Below are positions 8,873 to 13,682 of a stretch of DNA of 17,901 nucleotides, piece by piece; positions within the stretch are counted from its first letter, which is position 1, and each line of letters begins with the position of its first letter. Below the pieces are notes generated by a model. It ran no database searches. It saw only the letters and a program-made list of their open reading frames with translations, and was not told the DNA's origin. The DNA lies in assembly GCA_945787425.1 (NCBI GenBank), contig CALZHO010000001.1, forward strand, positions 1 through 17,901, given 5' to 3'. The position numbers and the translations under genes are program-made. Source of the stretch: an uncultured Bacteroidales bacterium. Its GTDB lineage: Bacteria; Bacteroidota; Bacteroidia; Bacteroidales; Paludibacteraceae.

Positions 8873-8920
8873 AATCGCCATTTACGTTTTCGGACATAAA
8901 TGGCGATTTCTTTGTTTTTA
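8873..8920 (+). terminator. Intrinsic terminator of the MFS gene
   Basis: A perfect 12-bp stem, AATCGCCATTTA (8873-8884) and TAAATGGCGATT (8897-8908), has a 12-nt loop and is followed by TCTTTGTTTTT. It sits 41 bp after the transporter stop. Confidence 0.88.
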
Positions 8921-9090
8921 CTCCCGAATCGTATTCGGGTACTCCTTTGCCAAAATGTGCATTGTATTAAGATTGCAAAATTACAACTAAACTCTTTCTA
9001 CCTTTGGTTTAGTTCTCGGCGCTAAGTAGCCGAGCATAAATCGCCTTAAAACTCTAAGCAGTAACTCCAAAAATGCGTTCACTAAACAAA

Positions 9091-9112
9091 AAATAGCGAA
9101 AAAACGCTATTT
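9091..9112. other. Perfect 8-bp inverted repeat abutting the next promoter
   Basis: AAATAGCG (9091-9098) and CGCTATTT (9105-9112) flank an A6 loop. It ends three bases before the -33 element at 9115. It could be an operator, or the 3' end of a short transcript. On the minus strand a T-rich tract follows, as in a terminator, but no minus-strand gene is present. Confidence 0.6.
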
Positions 9113-9114
9113 GC

Positions 9115-9145
9115 TTGCACATCCGCAAATTTTGTTGTACCTTTG
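9115..9145 (+). promoter_or_regulatory. Bacteroidota-type promoter for the small secreted protein
   Basis: TTG at 9115-9117 and TACCTTTG at 9138-9145 are 20 bp apart. The -33 surroundings CTTGCACAT are the same as in the murF promoter. The start of transcription should be near 9152, about 30 bp before the ATG. Confidence 0.72.
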
Positions 9146-9184
9146 TGAATTGAAATTTTGAAAAAAATTTAACTTATTAAGTTT

Positions 9185-9583
9185 ATGAAAAAGTTATTCT
9201 TATTTCTACTAAGTCTGTACTCATGTAGTATGAGTGTACCTATTCTTGCTCAAGATGCCGAACTTGTCCCCGCGATGGTGCTGCAAATGGCAGACGGCAG
9301 CAAGCAGGTGGTGCAATTGGACTACACCTCAGTGACGGACTTTAGTGTGTTAATCAGCAAGGGCAGTCTTGCTGTGAGTGTGCCAGAGGCGGATGTGACA
9401 GGTGTGCGTAGTATCATGTTTGCAATGGTAAATCCTAATGAGATTACAGCATTGGAAGAGGTGCAAACTCTTGAGCAAGCCACGACAGACAAAGTGTTGC
9501 TCAATGGTAAATTATTTATCCGTGCCACCATGCCTGATGGCAAAAAAGTTTGGTATGATATACTTGGTAGTATAATAAAGTGA
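9185..9583 (+). CDS. Small secreted protein of unknown function, surface-protein-module-like
   Basis: A 132-aa protein with a signal peptide (MKKLFLFLLSLYSCSMSVPILA, cleaved before QDA). The mature part begins VPAMVLQMADGSKQVVQLDYTS and continues with strand-like repeats up to DVTGVRSIMFA. This resembles the short beta-rich module that precedes repeat domains in many Bacteroidales surface proteins (DG... followed by a 'v...I.F' strand). The end, KVLLNGKLFIRATMPDGKKV then WYDILGSIIK, resembles the C-terminal 'G..Y...G..i' tail of such proteins, although cores between the modules are missing. It may therefore be a stripped-down member of that group; this is recall and inference. It has its own promoter, and a hairpin and 62 bp separate it from the FISUMP gene, which is probably co-transcribed. 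Function unknown. Confidence 0.8.
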   Translation: MKKLFLFLLSLYSCSMSVPILAQDAELVPAMVLQMADGSKQVVQLDYTSVTDFSVLISKGSLAVSVPEADVTGVRSIMFAMVNPNEITALEEVQTLEQATTDKVLLNGKLFIRATMPDGKKVWYDILGSIIK

Positions 9584-9591
9584 AAAGTAAG

Positions 9592-9611
9592 TCCTTCCTT
9601 TTAGGGAAGGA
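9592..9611 (+). terminator. Weak hairpin between the two secreted-protein genes
   Basis: TCCTTCC (9592-9598) pairs with GGAAGGA (9605-9611) around a 6-nt loop, followed by only TTTAGG. It would stop transcription partly at best. As no promoter is visible before the next gene, it may lower read-through into it. Confidence 0.45.
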
Positions 9612-9645
9612 TTTAGGATAGGCTAATTAATAAATAATCAACAAT

Positions 9646-10377
9646 ATGAAAAAGCTTTTTATGGCAGTCATCGCCTTTATGATGACGATTAGTGCTTCAG
9701 CACAGTTTTATATTTATTGTAGTGATGGCAATGTCATCAAGGTAGATAGTATTAGTATGATAGCACCAGAAGAGAATGTTGATTCACATCATGGTCACGA
9801 GTATGTGGATCTCGGCTTGTCGGTCAAATGGGCAACTTGCAATGTAGGTGCCACAAAACCAGAGAAGTATGGTGATTATTTCGCTTGGGGCGAAACGCAA
9901 CCTAAGAGCAACTACGATTGGGGTACTTATAAATGGTGCAATGGCAGTTATGACAGGCAAACCAAGTACTGTACTGATAGCTATTATGGTACTGTAGATA
10001 ATAAAGCCCAATTGGAATTGAGCGATGATGCTGCTCGTGCGAATTGGGGTGGTAGTTGGCGTATGCCTACTGATGCCGAATTAATCGAATTGCGTGAGCA
10101 ATGTACTTGGACATGGACTACTCAAAACGGTGTATATGGTTATAATGTGACCTCTAAGAAGTCTGGCTACACCAACAAGTCCATCTTCCTCCCCGCAACG
10201 GGCTACCGCTACGACAGTTCGCTCAACTACGCAGGCAGCTACGGCTACTACTGGTCGAGTTCGCTCAACACGGGCAGCCCGTACAACGCGTGTGGGTTGT
10301 ACTTCAGCTCAGACGACGTGAGCAGGGACTACGACATTCGTTTCTATGGGCACTCCGTGCGACCAGTGAGCCAGTAG
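9646..10377 (+). CDS. Secreted FISUMP-domain (Fib_succ_major) protein
   Basis: A 243-aa protein: signal peptide (MKKLFMAVIAFMMTISASA, cleaved before QFY), a short linker with DGNVIKVDSISMI (28-40), then one Fibrobacter-succinogenes-major-paralogous domain from about residue 51 to the end. Hallmarks are HEYVDLGLSVKWATCNVGAT (51-70), YGDYFAWGET (75-84), NWGGSWRMPTDAELIEL (133-149), IFLPATGYR (180-188), GYYWSSS (200-206) and the closing SVRPVSQ. The domain is common, often in many copies, in Bacteroidales surface proteins, and I recall it as C-type-lectin-like; its ligand is unknown. Codon use changes sharply near residue 176 (position 10171). The last third is about 58-60% GC and uses TAC, AAC and GAC almost only (in residues 187-243: nine TAC to one TAT, five GAC to no GAT), whereas the earlier part prefers TAT and mixed codons. 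This suggests a recombined or diversified cassette. Confidence 0.9.
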   Translation: MKKLFMAVIAFMMTISASAQFYIYCSDGNVIKVDSISMIAPEENVDSHHGHEYVDLGLSVKWATCNVGATKPEKYGDYFAWGETQPKSNYDWGTYKWCNGSYDRQTKYCTDSYYGTVDNKAQLELSDDAARANWGGSWRMPTDAELIELREQCTWTWTTQNGVYGYNVTSKKSGYTNKSIFLPATGYRYDSSLNYAGSYGYYWSSSLNTGSPYNACGLYFSSDDVSRDYDIRFYGHSVRPVSQ

Positions 10378-10412
10378 AATTTACCCTCGTGTTCGGCAAC
10401 GAAAATGTATGT

Positions 10413-10479
10413 GCGGTTATTGCGGTTTTAGCGGTTTAGAAAACCGCAATAACCGCTAAAACCGCAGAAACCGCTCGCT
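10413..10479. repeat. Perfect 17-bp inverted repeat made of 9-bp GCGGTT / AACCGC units
   Basis: GCGGTTATTGCGGTTTT (10413-10429) and its exact complement (10440-10456) flank a 10-nt loop. The stretch can be read as three 9-bp units GCGGTTnnn (10413-10439), followed by four 9-bp units AACCGCnnn (10442-10477). A second register, 10422-10436 with 10451-10465, also pairs over 15 bp, so two exclusive hairpins are possible. No T-run follows. Confidence 0.85.
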
Positions 10480-10536
10480 ATATTCAAGGAATATATTCAT
10501 TGATTTTCAGGGAGAAGGAATGCTGGAAATAGACTT

Positions 10537-10585
10537 CTGCGGACTTTTGAGGAGGGCTGAGAAAGAGTCCGTAGAAAGTCCGTAG
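10537..10585. repeat. Inverted repeat with a duplicated AGTCCGTAG arm
   Basis: CTGCGGACTTT (10537-10547) pairs with AAAGTCCGTAG (10575-10585), one position being a G-U pair in RNA. AGTCCGTAG occurs twice, at 10566-10574 and 10577-10585, 11 bp apart, so either copy can pair with the left arm. Confidence 0.7.
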
Positions 10586-10620
10586 GATGAAGGTGATAAG
10601 GTTATTAGGTGATAAGGCGA

Positions 10621-10659
10621 ATCCGCATAATCGAATGAAAAAGAATCGGTTATGCGGAT
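10621..10659. repeat. Inverted repeat ATCCGCATAA / TTATGCGGAT
   Basis: A perfect 10-bp stem (10621-10630 and 10650-10659) extends inward by a wobble pair and CGA/TCG. The word TGCGGATA in the right arm recurs at 10784-10791. Confidence 0.75.
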
Positions 10660-10682
10660 ACATTAATTAATAGATATTAGAA

Positions 10683-10746
10683 TACATTTTGTACATTTTG
10701 GGAACTTTGTAAATTTTATGAAAGTGTCAAAAATGTACAAAATGTA
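10683..10746. repeat. Perfect 17-bp inverted repeat built from tandem TACATTTTG
   Basis: TACATTTTGTACATTTT (10683-10699) and its exact complement (10730-10746) are 30 bp apart. Each arm is itself a 9-bp tandem duplication (TACATTTTG twice on the left, TGTACAAAA then TGTACAAAG on the right). Confidence 0.85.
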
Positions 10747-10836
10747 CAAAGTGTGTATCTATACGCCATTCTCCAGCCATATTTGCGGATAGTGGTAACG
10801 GAGTGGTAAGGGTGTTGCATAAGCAAGGGATTAAAA

Positions 10837-10880
10837 TCACATAGTTATCTCATATTAATCTCATAGTAATATCATAGTAG
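10837..10880. repeat. Four tandem 11-bp repeats
   Basis: Consecutive units are TCACATAGTTA, TCTCATATTAA, TCTCATAGTAA and TATCATAGTAG. Just after it, ATGAACCCGT occurs twice with the same 11-bp spacing (10899 and 10910), and just before it AGTGGTAACGG/AGTGGTAAGGG (10791-10812). Confidence 0.8.
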
Positions 10881-10925
10881 AGATAGTGAAGGTATAGTAT
10901 GAACCCGTCATGAACCCGTAATTGA

Positions 10926-10960
10926 TAAGGTGAAAGGTGAAAGGTGAGAGGTGAAAGGTG
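10926..10960. repeat. Five tandem 7-bp repeats (AAAGGTG)
   Basis: The units are TAAGGTG, AAAGGTG, AAAGGTG, AGAGGTG and AAAGGTG. In the other strand this reads as the TCACCTTTCACC-type repeat often found between genes in Bacteroidota, and it gives spurious FTFHLSPFT-like translations. Copy number is likely to vary. Confidence 0.85.
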
Positions 10961-10997
10961 AAAAAATATAGCTTATGACAACAAAAGCAAACTTTTC

Positions 10998-11028
10998 TTG
11001 CACATGTGCATTTTTTTTCGTACCTTTG
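10998..11028 (+). promoter_or_regulatory. murF promoter with a 12-bp palindrome in the spacer
   Basis: TTG at 10998-11000 and TACCTTTG at 11021-11028 are 20 bp apart. The perfect palindrome TGCACATGTGCA (10999-11010) overlaps the end of the -33 element, followed by T8. The ATG of murF is 20 bp downstream of the -7 box, so the leader is very short. Confidence 0.75.
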
Positions 11029-11048
11029 CAGCGAAATGATATATTGCA

Positions 11049-12239
11049 ATGAATTGGGATTTTCTGATAAAAGATAAAGATGCGCTTTGCGTGAGTACAG
11101 ATACACGTAATCTGCCTGCAGGTTGCGTGTTCTTTGCATTGCATGGTGAGCGTTTTGATGGTAATAAGTTTGCCAAACAGGCCCTCGAAAGCGGTGCCTC
11201 GTTGGCTGTCATTGACAACCCAGAATACGACCTGCCAGAGGGTACGTTATTGGTTCCTAACACCTTACTCGCTCTGCAAGACCTCGCGCGCGAATGGCGT
11301 CGTGAACTTGGATTACCGATTATCGGTATCACAGGTACCAACGGCAAGACGACCACCAAAGAACTGTTGGCTACCGTTCTTTCAACCAAATATAATCTCC
11401 ATTACACGCAGGGCAACCTCAACAACCAGATTGGTGTGCCTCTCACTTTATTACAAATCACGCGTGCGCACGAGCTCGCAATCGTGGAGATGGGAGCTTC
11501 GCATCTTGGGGATATTAAAGAATTGGTGGACATCGCAGAACCCAACTATGGACTCATCACCAACGTCGGTCGTGCGCATTTAGAGGGTTTTGGCTCGTTT
11601 GAAGGCGTACAGCAGACTAAGAAAGAGTTGTATGACTATCTGCGTGAGCATCAGGGATTTATTTTCCGCAATACGGATAATCCATACCTTGCACAGATGG
11701 CAGGCGATTTAAAGACAGTGGCATATACAACGGGCACCATGCCCACTGGTACAAATCTTGTGGGAGAATACAATGCAGAGAATGTGTCAGCAGCAATATG
11801 CGTAGGAGAGTATTTTGGCATCTCCCCTGAACAGGCATTGGAGGCAATTCGCCAATACGTGCCAACCAACAACCGCTCGCAATCCATGCAAACGGCTAAC
11901 AACCAACTGATTGTAGATGCCTATAATGCTAATCCTACATCCATGCAGGCAGCTATCAATGCCTTCAAGGGCGATACATACATTCTTGGTGCCATGCGTG
12001 AATTGGGCGACTATTCCCATTTGGAGCACCAGAATATAGTGAATATGTTGGCAGAGCGCAAAGCAGACTCTGTCTTACTCGTCGGAGAAGAGTACCTGCA
12101 AACCACGTCGCCATACCCAGTATTTGAAAATGTAGAACAATTGCATAAGTATTTAGAAGACAATCCAATAAAAGGGAAGCATATCCTCCTCAAAGGATCA
12201 CGCTCCACTCGAATGGAAAAACTATTAGACGTATTATGA
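11049..12239 (+). CDS. murF: UDP-N-acetylmuramoyl-tripeptide--D-alanyl-D-alanine ligase MurF
   Basis: MurF joins D-Ala-D-Ala to UDP-MurNAc-tripeptide with ATP, the last cytoplasmic step before lipid I. It is 396 aa, shorter than the usual 430-450 aa. The N-terminal UDP-binding domain has STDTRNLPAGCVFFALHGER (16-35). The ATP loop GTNGKTT is at 96-102, followed by TQGNLNNQIGVPLTLL and VEMGASHLGDIKELVDIAEP. Then come TNVGRAHLEGFGSFEGVQQTK, carrying the conserved His and the expected carbamylated Lys region, and VDAYNANPTSMQAA of the C-terminal domain, closing with HILLKGSRSTRMEKL. TDTR and EMGASH identify MurF rather than MurC, D or E. It lies apart from the dcw block on the other strand. Its stop overlaps the next start (ATGA at 12236-12239). 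Confidence 0.95.
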   Translation: MNWDFLIKDKDALCVSTDTRNLPAGCVFFALHGERFDGNKFAKQALESGASLAVIDNPEYDLPEGTLLVPNTLLALQDLAREWRRELGLPIIGITGTNGKTTTKELLATVLSTKYNLHYTQGNLNNQIGVPLTLLQITRAHELAIVEMGASHLGDIKELVDIAEPNYGLITNVGRAHLEGFGSFEGVQQTKKELYDYLREHQGFIFRNTDNPYLAQMAGDLKTVAYTTGTMPTGTNLVGEYNAENVSAAICVGEYFGISPEQALEAIRQYVPTNNRSQSMQTANNQLIVDAYNANPTSMQAAINAFKGDTYILGAMRELGDYSHLEHQNIVNMLAERKADSVLLVGEEYLQTTSPYPVFENVEQLHKYLEDNPIKGKHILLKGSRSTRMEKLLDVL

Positions 12240-13120
12240 ATAAGAACAAGTACATTGCTTTGATTATAGGCATCGTAGTATTAGCGCTATGTGTGTGTGT
12301 CCTCGTTTTTATCAACTTCCAGCAGAAGAATGAGATCAAAGAGATTGTCGAACAAATGGAGTTCGAGAAAGAGCAATTAGAGGAGGAGTACGAGGAATTG
12401 GCTGTCCAGTTCGATGGCTACCAAACGCCAGATATCCACAATGACTCATTAGTGGAACTCCTGTCGCAAGAGAAACAGCGCGTCCAAGACCTTTTGGAGG
12501 AGCTTCGTATCACCAAGGTCACTAACGCCCGCCGTATTGCCGAACTCAAGAAGGAACTTGCAACTGTGCGCCAAGTCATGGTGGGCTATGTGCAACAGAT
12601 CGACTCACTGGATCGTACCAACAAACGTCTGGTGGCTGAGAACCTCCAAGTGAAGCAGCAATACCAAGAGGTAGCGCGCCAAGCGCAGCAGTTGGAAGAG
12701 GAACGCACGCAATTAGCAGAGGTGGTCAGCCGGGCATCTATGCTTGAGATTACCCATTTTCAGATGATTCCTCTCAATAAGCGCGACCGCAAGACTACTA
12801 TCTACAACCAAATTCAGAAACTCCAATTCGACTATACCGTCGGACGAAATATTACCAATAAACCGGGCTTAAAAACCCTCTATATGCGTATCACCCGTCC
12901 CGACGGAGAGGTTATGCAAAAGAGCATCGACCATTTCTTCCGCTTCGAGAATAATGAGATTGCCTATTCCGTTTCGAAGGAATTTGAGTATGCAGGCGAA
13001 GAAATATCGGGTGCTATGTATTGGGCTGTCGAAGAAATCTTGCAAATAGGTTGGTACACTGCCGATTTCTTCGTAGATGGCGAACTCATCGGTAGTTTCC
13101 CATTCCAAATCAAGCAATAA
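12236..13120 (+). CDS. Membrane-anchored coiled-coil protein, function unknown
   Basis: A 294-aa protein with one N-terminal transmembrane helix (about residues 8-28: ALIIGIVVLALCVCVLVFIN) and no obvious cleavage site, so it is probably anchored in the inner membrane with the rest in the periplasm. Residues about 29-170 are strongly heptad-like and charged (KNEIKEIVEQMEFEKEQLEE, RRIAELKKELATVRQVM, YQEVARQAQQLEEERTQL), so an extended coiled coil. The C-terminal part, about 171-294, is a separate beta-rich domain (LYMRITRPDGEVMQ, YTADFFVDGELIGSFPFQIK). I do not recognise a named family. Overlap with murF by ATGA shows it is co-transcribed and translationally coupled, which hints at a role in envelope growth or division, but that is inference. 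Confidence 0.88.
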   Translation: MNKNKYIALIIGIVVLALCVCVLVFINFQQKNEIKEIVEQMEFEKEQLEEEYEELAVQFDGYQTPDIHNDSLVELLSQEKQRVQDLLEELRITKVTNARRIAELKKELATVRQVMVGYVQQIDSLDRTNKRLVAENLQVKQQYQEVARQAQQLEEERTQLAEVVSRASMLEITHFQMIPLNKRDRKTTIYNQIQKLQFDYTVGRNITNKPGLKTLYMRITRPDGEVMQKSIDHFFRFENNEIAYSVSKEFEYAGEEISGAMYWAVEEILQIGWYTADFFVDGELIGSFPFQIKQ

Positions 13121-13183
13121 TCGTAGATGTTTTACGAAAAAAGGTTGGAATTATTGAAACTTTGCAACTTTTTTACCGCAAAA

Positions 13184-13215
13184 TTTGCATATATTAGAAA
13201 AAAGCAGTAATTTTG
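13184..13215 (+). promoter_or_regulatory. rpsO promoter
   Basis: TTTG at 13184-13187 and TAATTTTG at 13208-13215 are 20 bp apart. The -33 context TTTGCATATAT is identical to the promoter at 1094. The transcript should start near 13222, giving a leader of about 120 nt. Confidence 0.75.
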
Positions 13216-13242
13216 CAACGAATTTTGGACTAAGGGTTCATC

Positions 13243-13264
13243 ATTCTTAATTCAAAATTCATAA
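13243..13264. repeat. Dispersed 22-bp intergenic repeat, copy 2
   Basis: It matches 7434-7455 at 21 of 22 positions. It lies in the 5' leader of rpsO, between promoter and coding region. Confidence 0.6.
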
Positions 13265-13272
13265 TTACTATA

Positions 13273-13311
13273 GATGTGACATCGTTTGGATCGTAGCATC
13301 ATGCGAGGTCA
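13273..13311 (+). promoter_or_regulatory. Possible structured leader of rpsO
   Basis: TGACaTCG (13277-13284) can pair with CGAgGTCA (13304-13311) around a 19-nt loop. Alternatives GATG/CATC (13273-13283) and GCAT/ATGC (13296-13304) are exclusive with it. S15 represses its own mRNA in several phyla by binding different leader folds. That this is such a site is a guess from position and pairing only. Confidence 0.35.
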
Positions 13312-13343
13312 TAATTGTTTAACTTACTAAATATCAAATCACA

Positions 13344-13613
13344 ATGTATTTGACATCTGAAAAAAAAGCAGAACTCTTTGCTAAGTATGGCAATGACGCT
13401 AAGAACACTGGTTCTGCAGAGAGCCAAATCGCTCTGTTCACTTTCCGTATCAACCACCTCACCGAGCACCTCAAGAAGAATCACAAGGACTTCGGTACTG
13501 AGCGCGCTTTGACTATGTTGGTAGGTAAGCGTCGTCGTTTGCTGGACTACTTGAAGGCAAAAGACATCGAGCGTTATCGTGCTATCATCAAAGAGTTGGG
13601 TATCCGTAAGTAA
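13344..13613 (+). CDS. rpsO: 30S ribosomal protein S15
   Basis: S15 binds the three-way junction of 16S rRNA helices 20-22 early in 30S assembly and forms a bridge to the 50S subunit. It has 89 aa, the normal length, and all conserved blocks: NTGSAESQIALFTFRINHLT (21-40), HLKKNHKDFGTERALTMLVG (42-61, with the H/KD part that contacts rRNA) and KRRRLLDYLKAKDIERYRAI (62-81), ending ELGIRK. The ATG at 13344 is the only reasonable start. It is a single-gene unit with its own promoter and terminator, converging with murG. Confidence 0.98.
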   Translation: MYLTSEKKAELFAKYGNDAKNTGSAESQIALFTFRINHLTEHLKKNHKDFGTERALTMLVGKRRRLLDYLKAKDIERYRAIIKELGIRK

Positions 13614-13634
13614 TTACCTGCTACTCAAACAAAA

Positions 13635-13667
13635 AACGCTGCATCAACCGATGCAGCGTTCTTTTTT
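13635..13667. terminator. Bidirectional terminator between rpsO and murG
   Basis: A perfect 11-bp stem, AACGCTGCATC (13635-13645) and GATGCAGCGTT (13650-13660), has a 4-nt loop. T6 follows on the + strand after one C, and on the minus strand the A6 at 13631-13636 gives a T-run. It serves both converging transcripts. Confidence 0.92.
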
Positions 13668-13682
13668 ATATTACATGCTTTT

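Larger units (their letters stand above)
8832..9184. other. 353-bp non-coding stretch with hairpins and one or two promoters
   Basis: No gene is seen. In order it holds the terminator at 8873-8920; a tight hairpin CCCGAAT-CGT-ATTCGGG at 8923-8939; a -7-like box TACCTTTG at 8999-9006 whose only -33 candidate (TTG at 8973) is at a poor 23-bp distance; a hairpin CTCGGC/GCCGAG at 9015-9034; a perfect 8-bp hairpin at 9091-9112; and a good promoter at 9115-9145. The part from about 9013 to 9112 could be a small RNA or a long leader. Confidence 0.6.
10378..11048. other. 671-bp non-coding region rich in inverted and tandem repeats
   Basis: No gene, tRNA or mobile element is seen. It contains four inverted repeats (10413-10456, 10537-10585, 10621-10659, 10683-10746), several 11-bp direct repeats of unrelated sequence (10566-10585, 10791-10812, 10837-10880, 10899-10920), a duplicated AGGTGATAAGG (10591 and 10607) and a 7-bp tandem repeat (10926-10960). 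The murF promoter closes it. Frames that can be read on the minus strand here encode only low-complexity sequence from the repeats. Confidence 0.75.

Noticed and set aside
10587..10670. 27-codon frame starting ATGAAGGTG in the repeat region
   Set aside because: It is built from a direct repeat and one arm of an inverted repeat, without start context or neighbour coupling.
10413..10960. CRISPR array
   Set aside because: Repeats are 7-11 bp in tandem without spacers, and differ from block to block; no cas genes.
8832..11048. Insertion sequence or integrated element around the FISUMP genes
   Set aside because: No transposase, integrase, tRNA attachment site or matching terminal inverted repeats and target duplication were found.
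10378..11048. Replication origin
   Set aside because: Iteron-like blocks are present, but no DnaA boxes (TTATCCACA type) and no replication genes nearby.
10861..11144. Minus-strand frames upstream of murF
   Set aside because: They run through the 7-bp repeat (giving FTFHLSPFT-like sequence), the murF promoter and the murF 5' end; no support as genes.
8832..13343. tRNA genes in the intergenic stretches
   Set aside because: No T-loop (GTTCRANNC) with matching acceptor stem or cloverleaf could be found.
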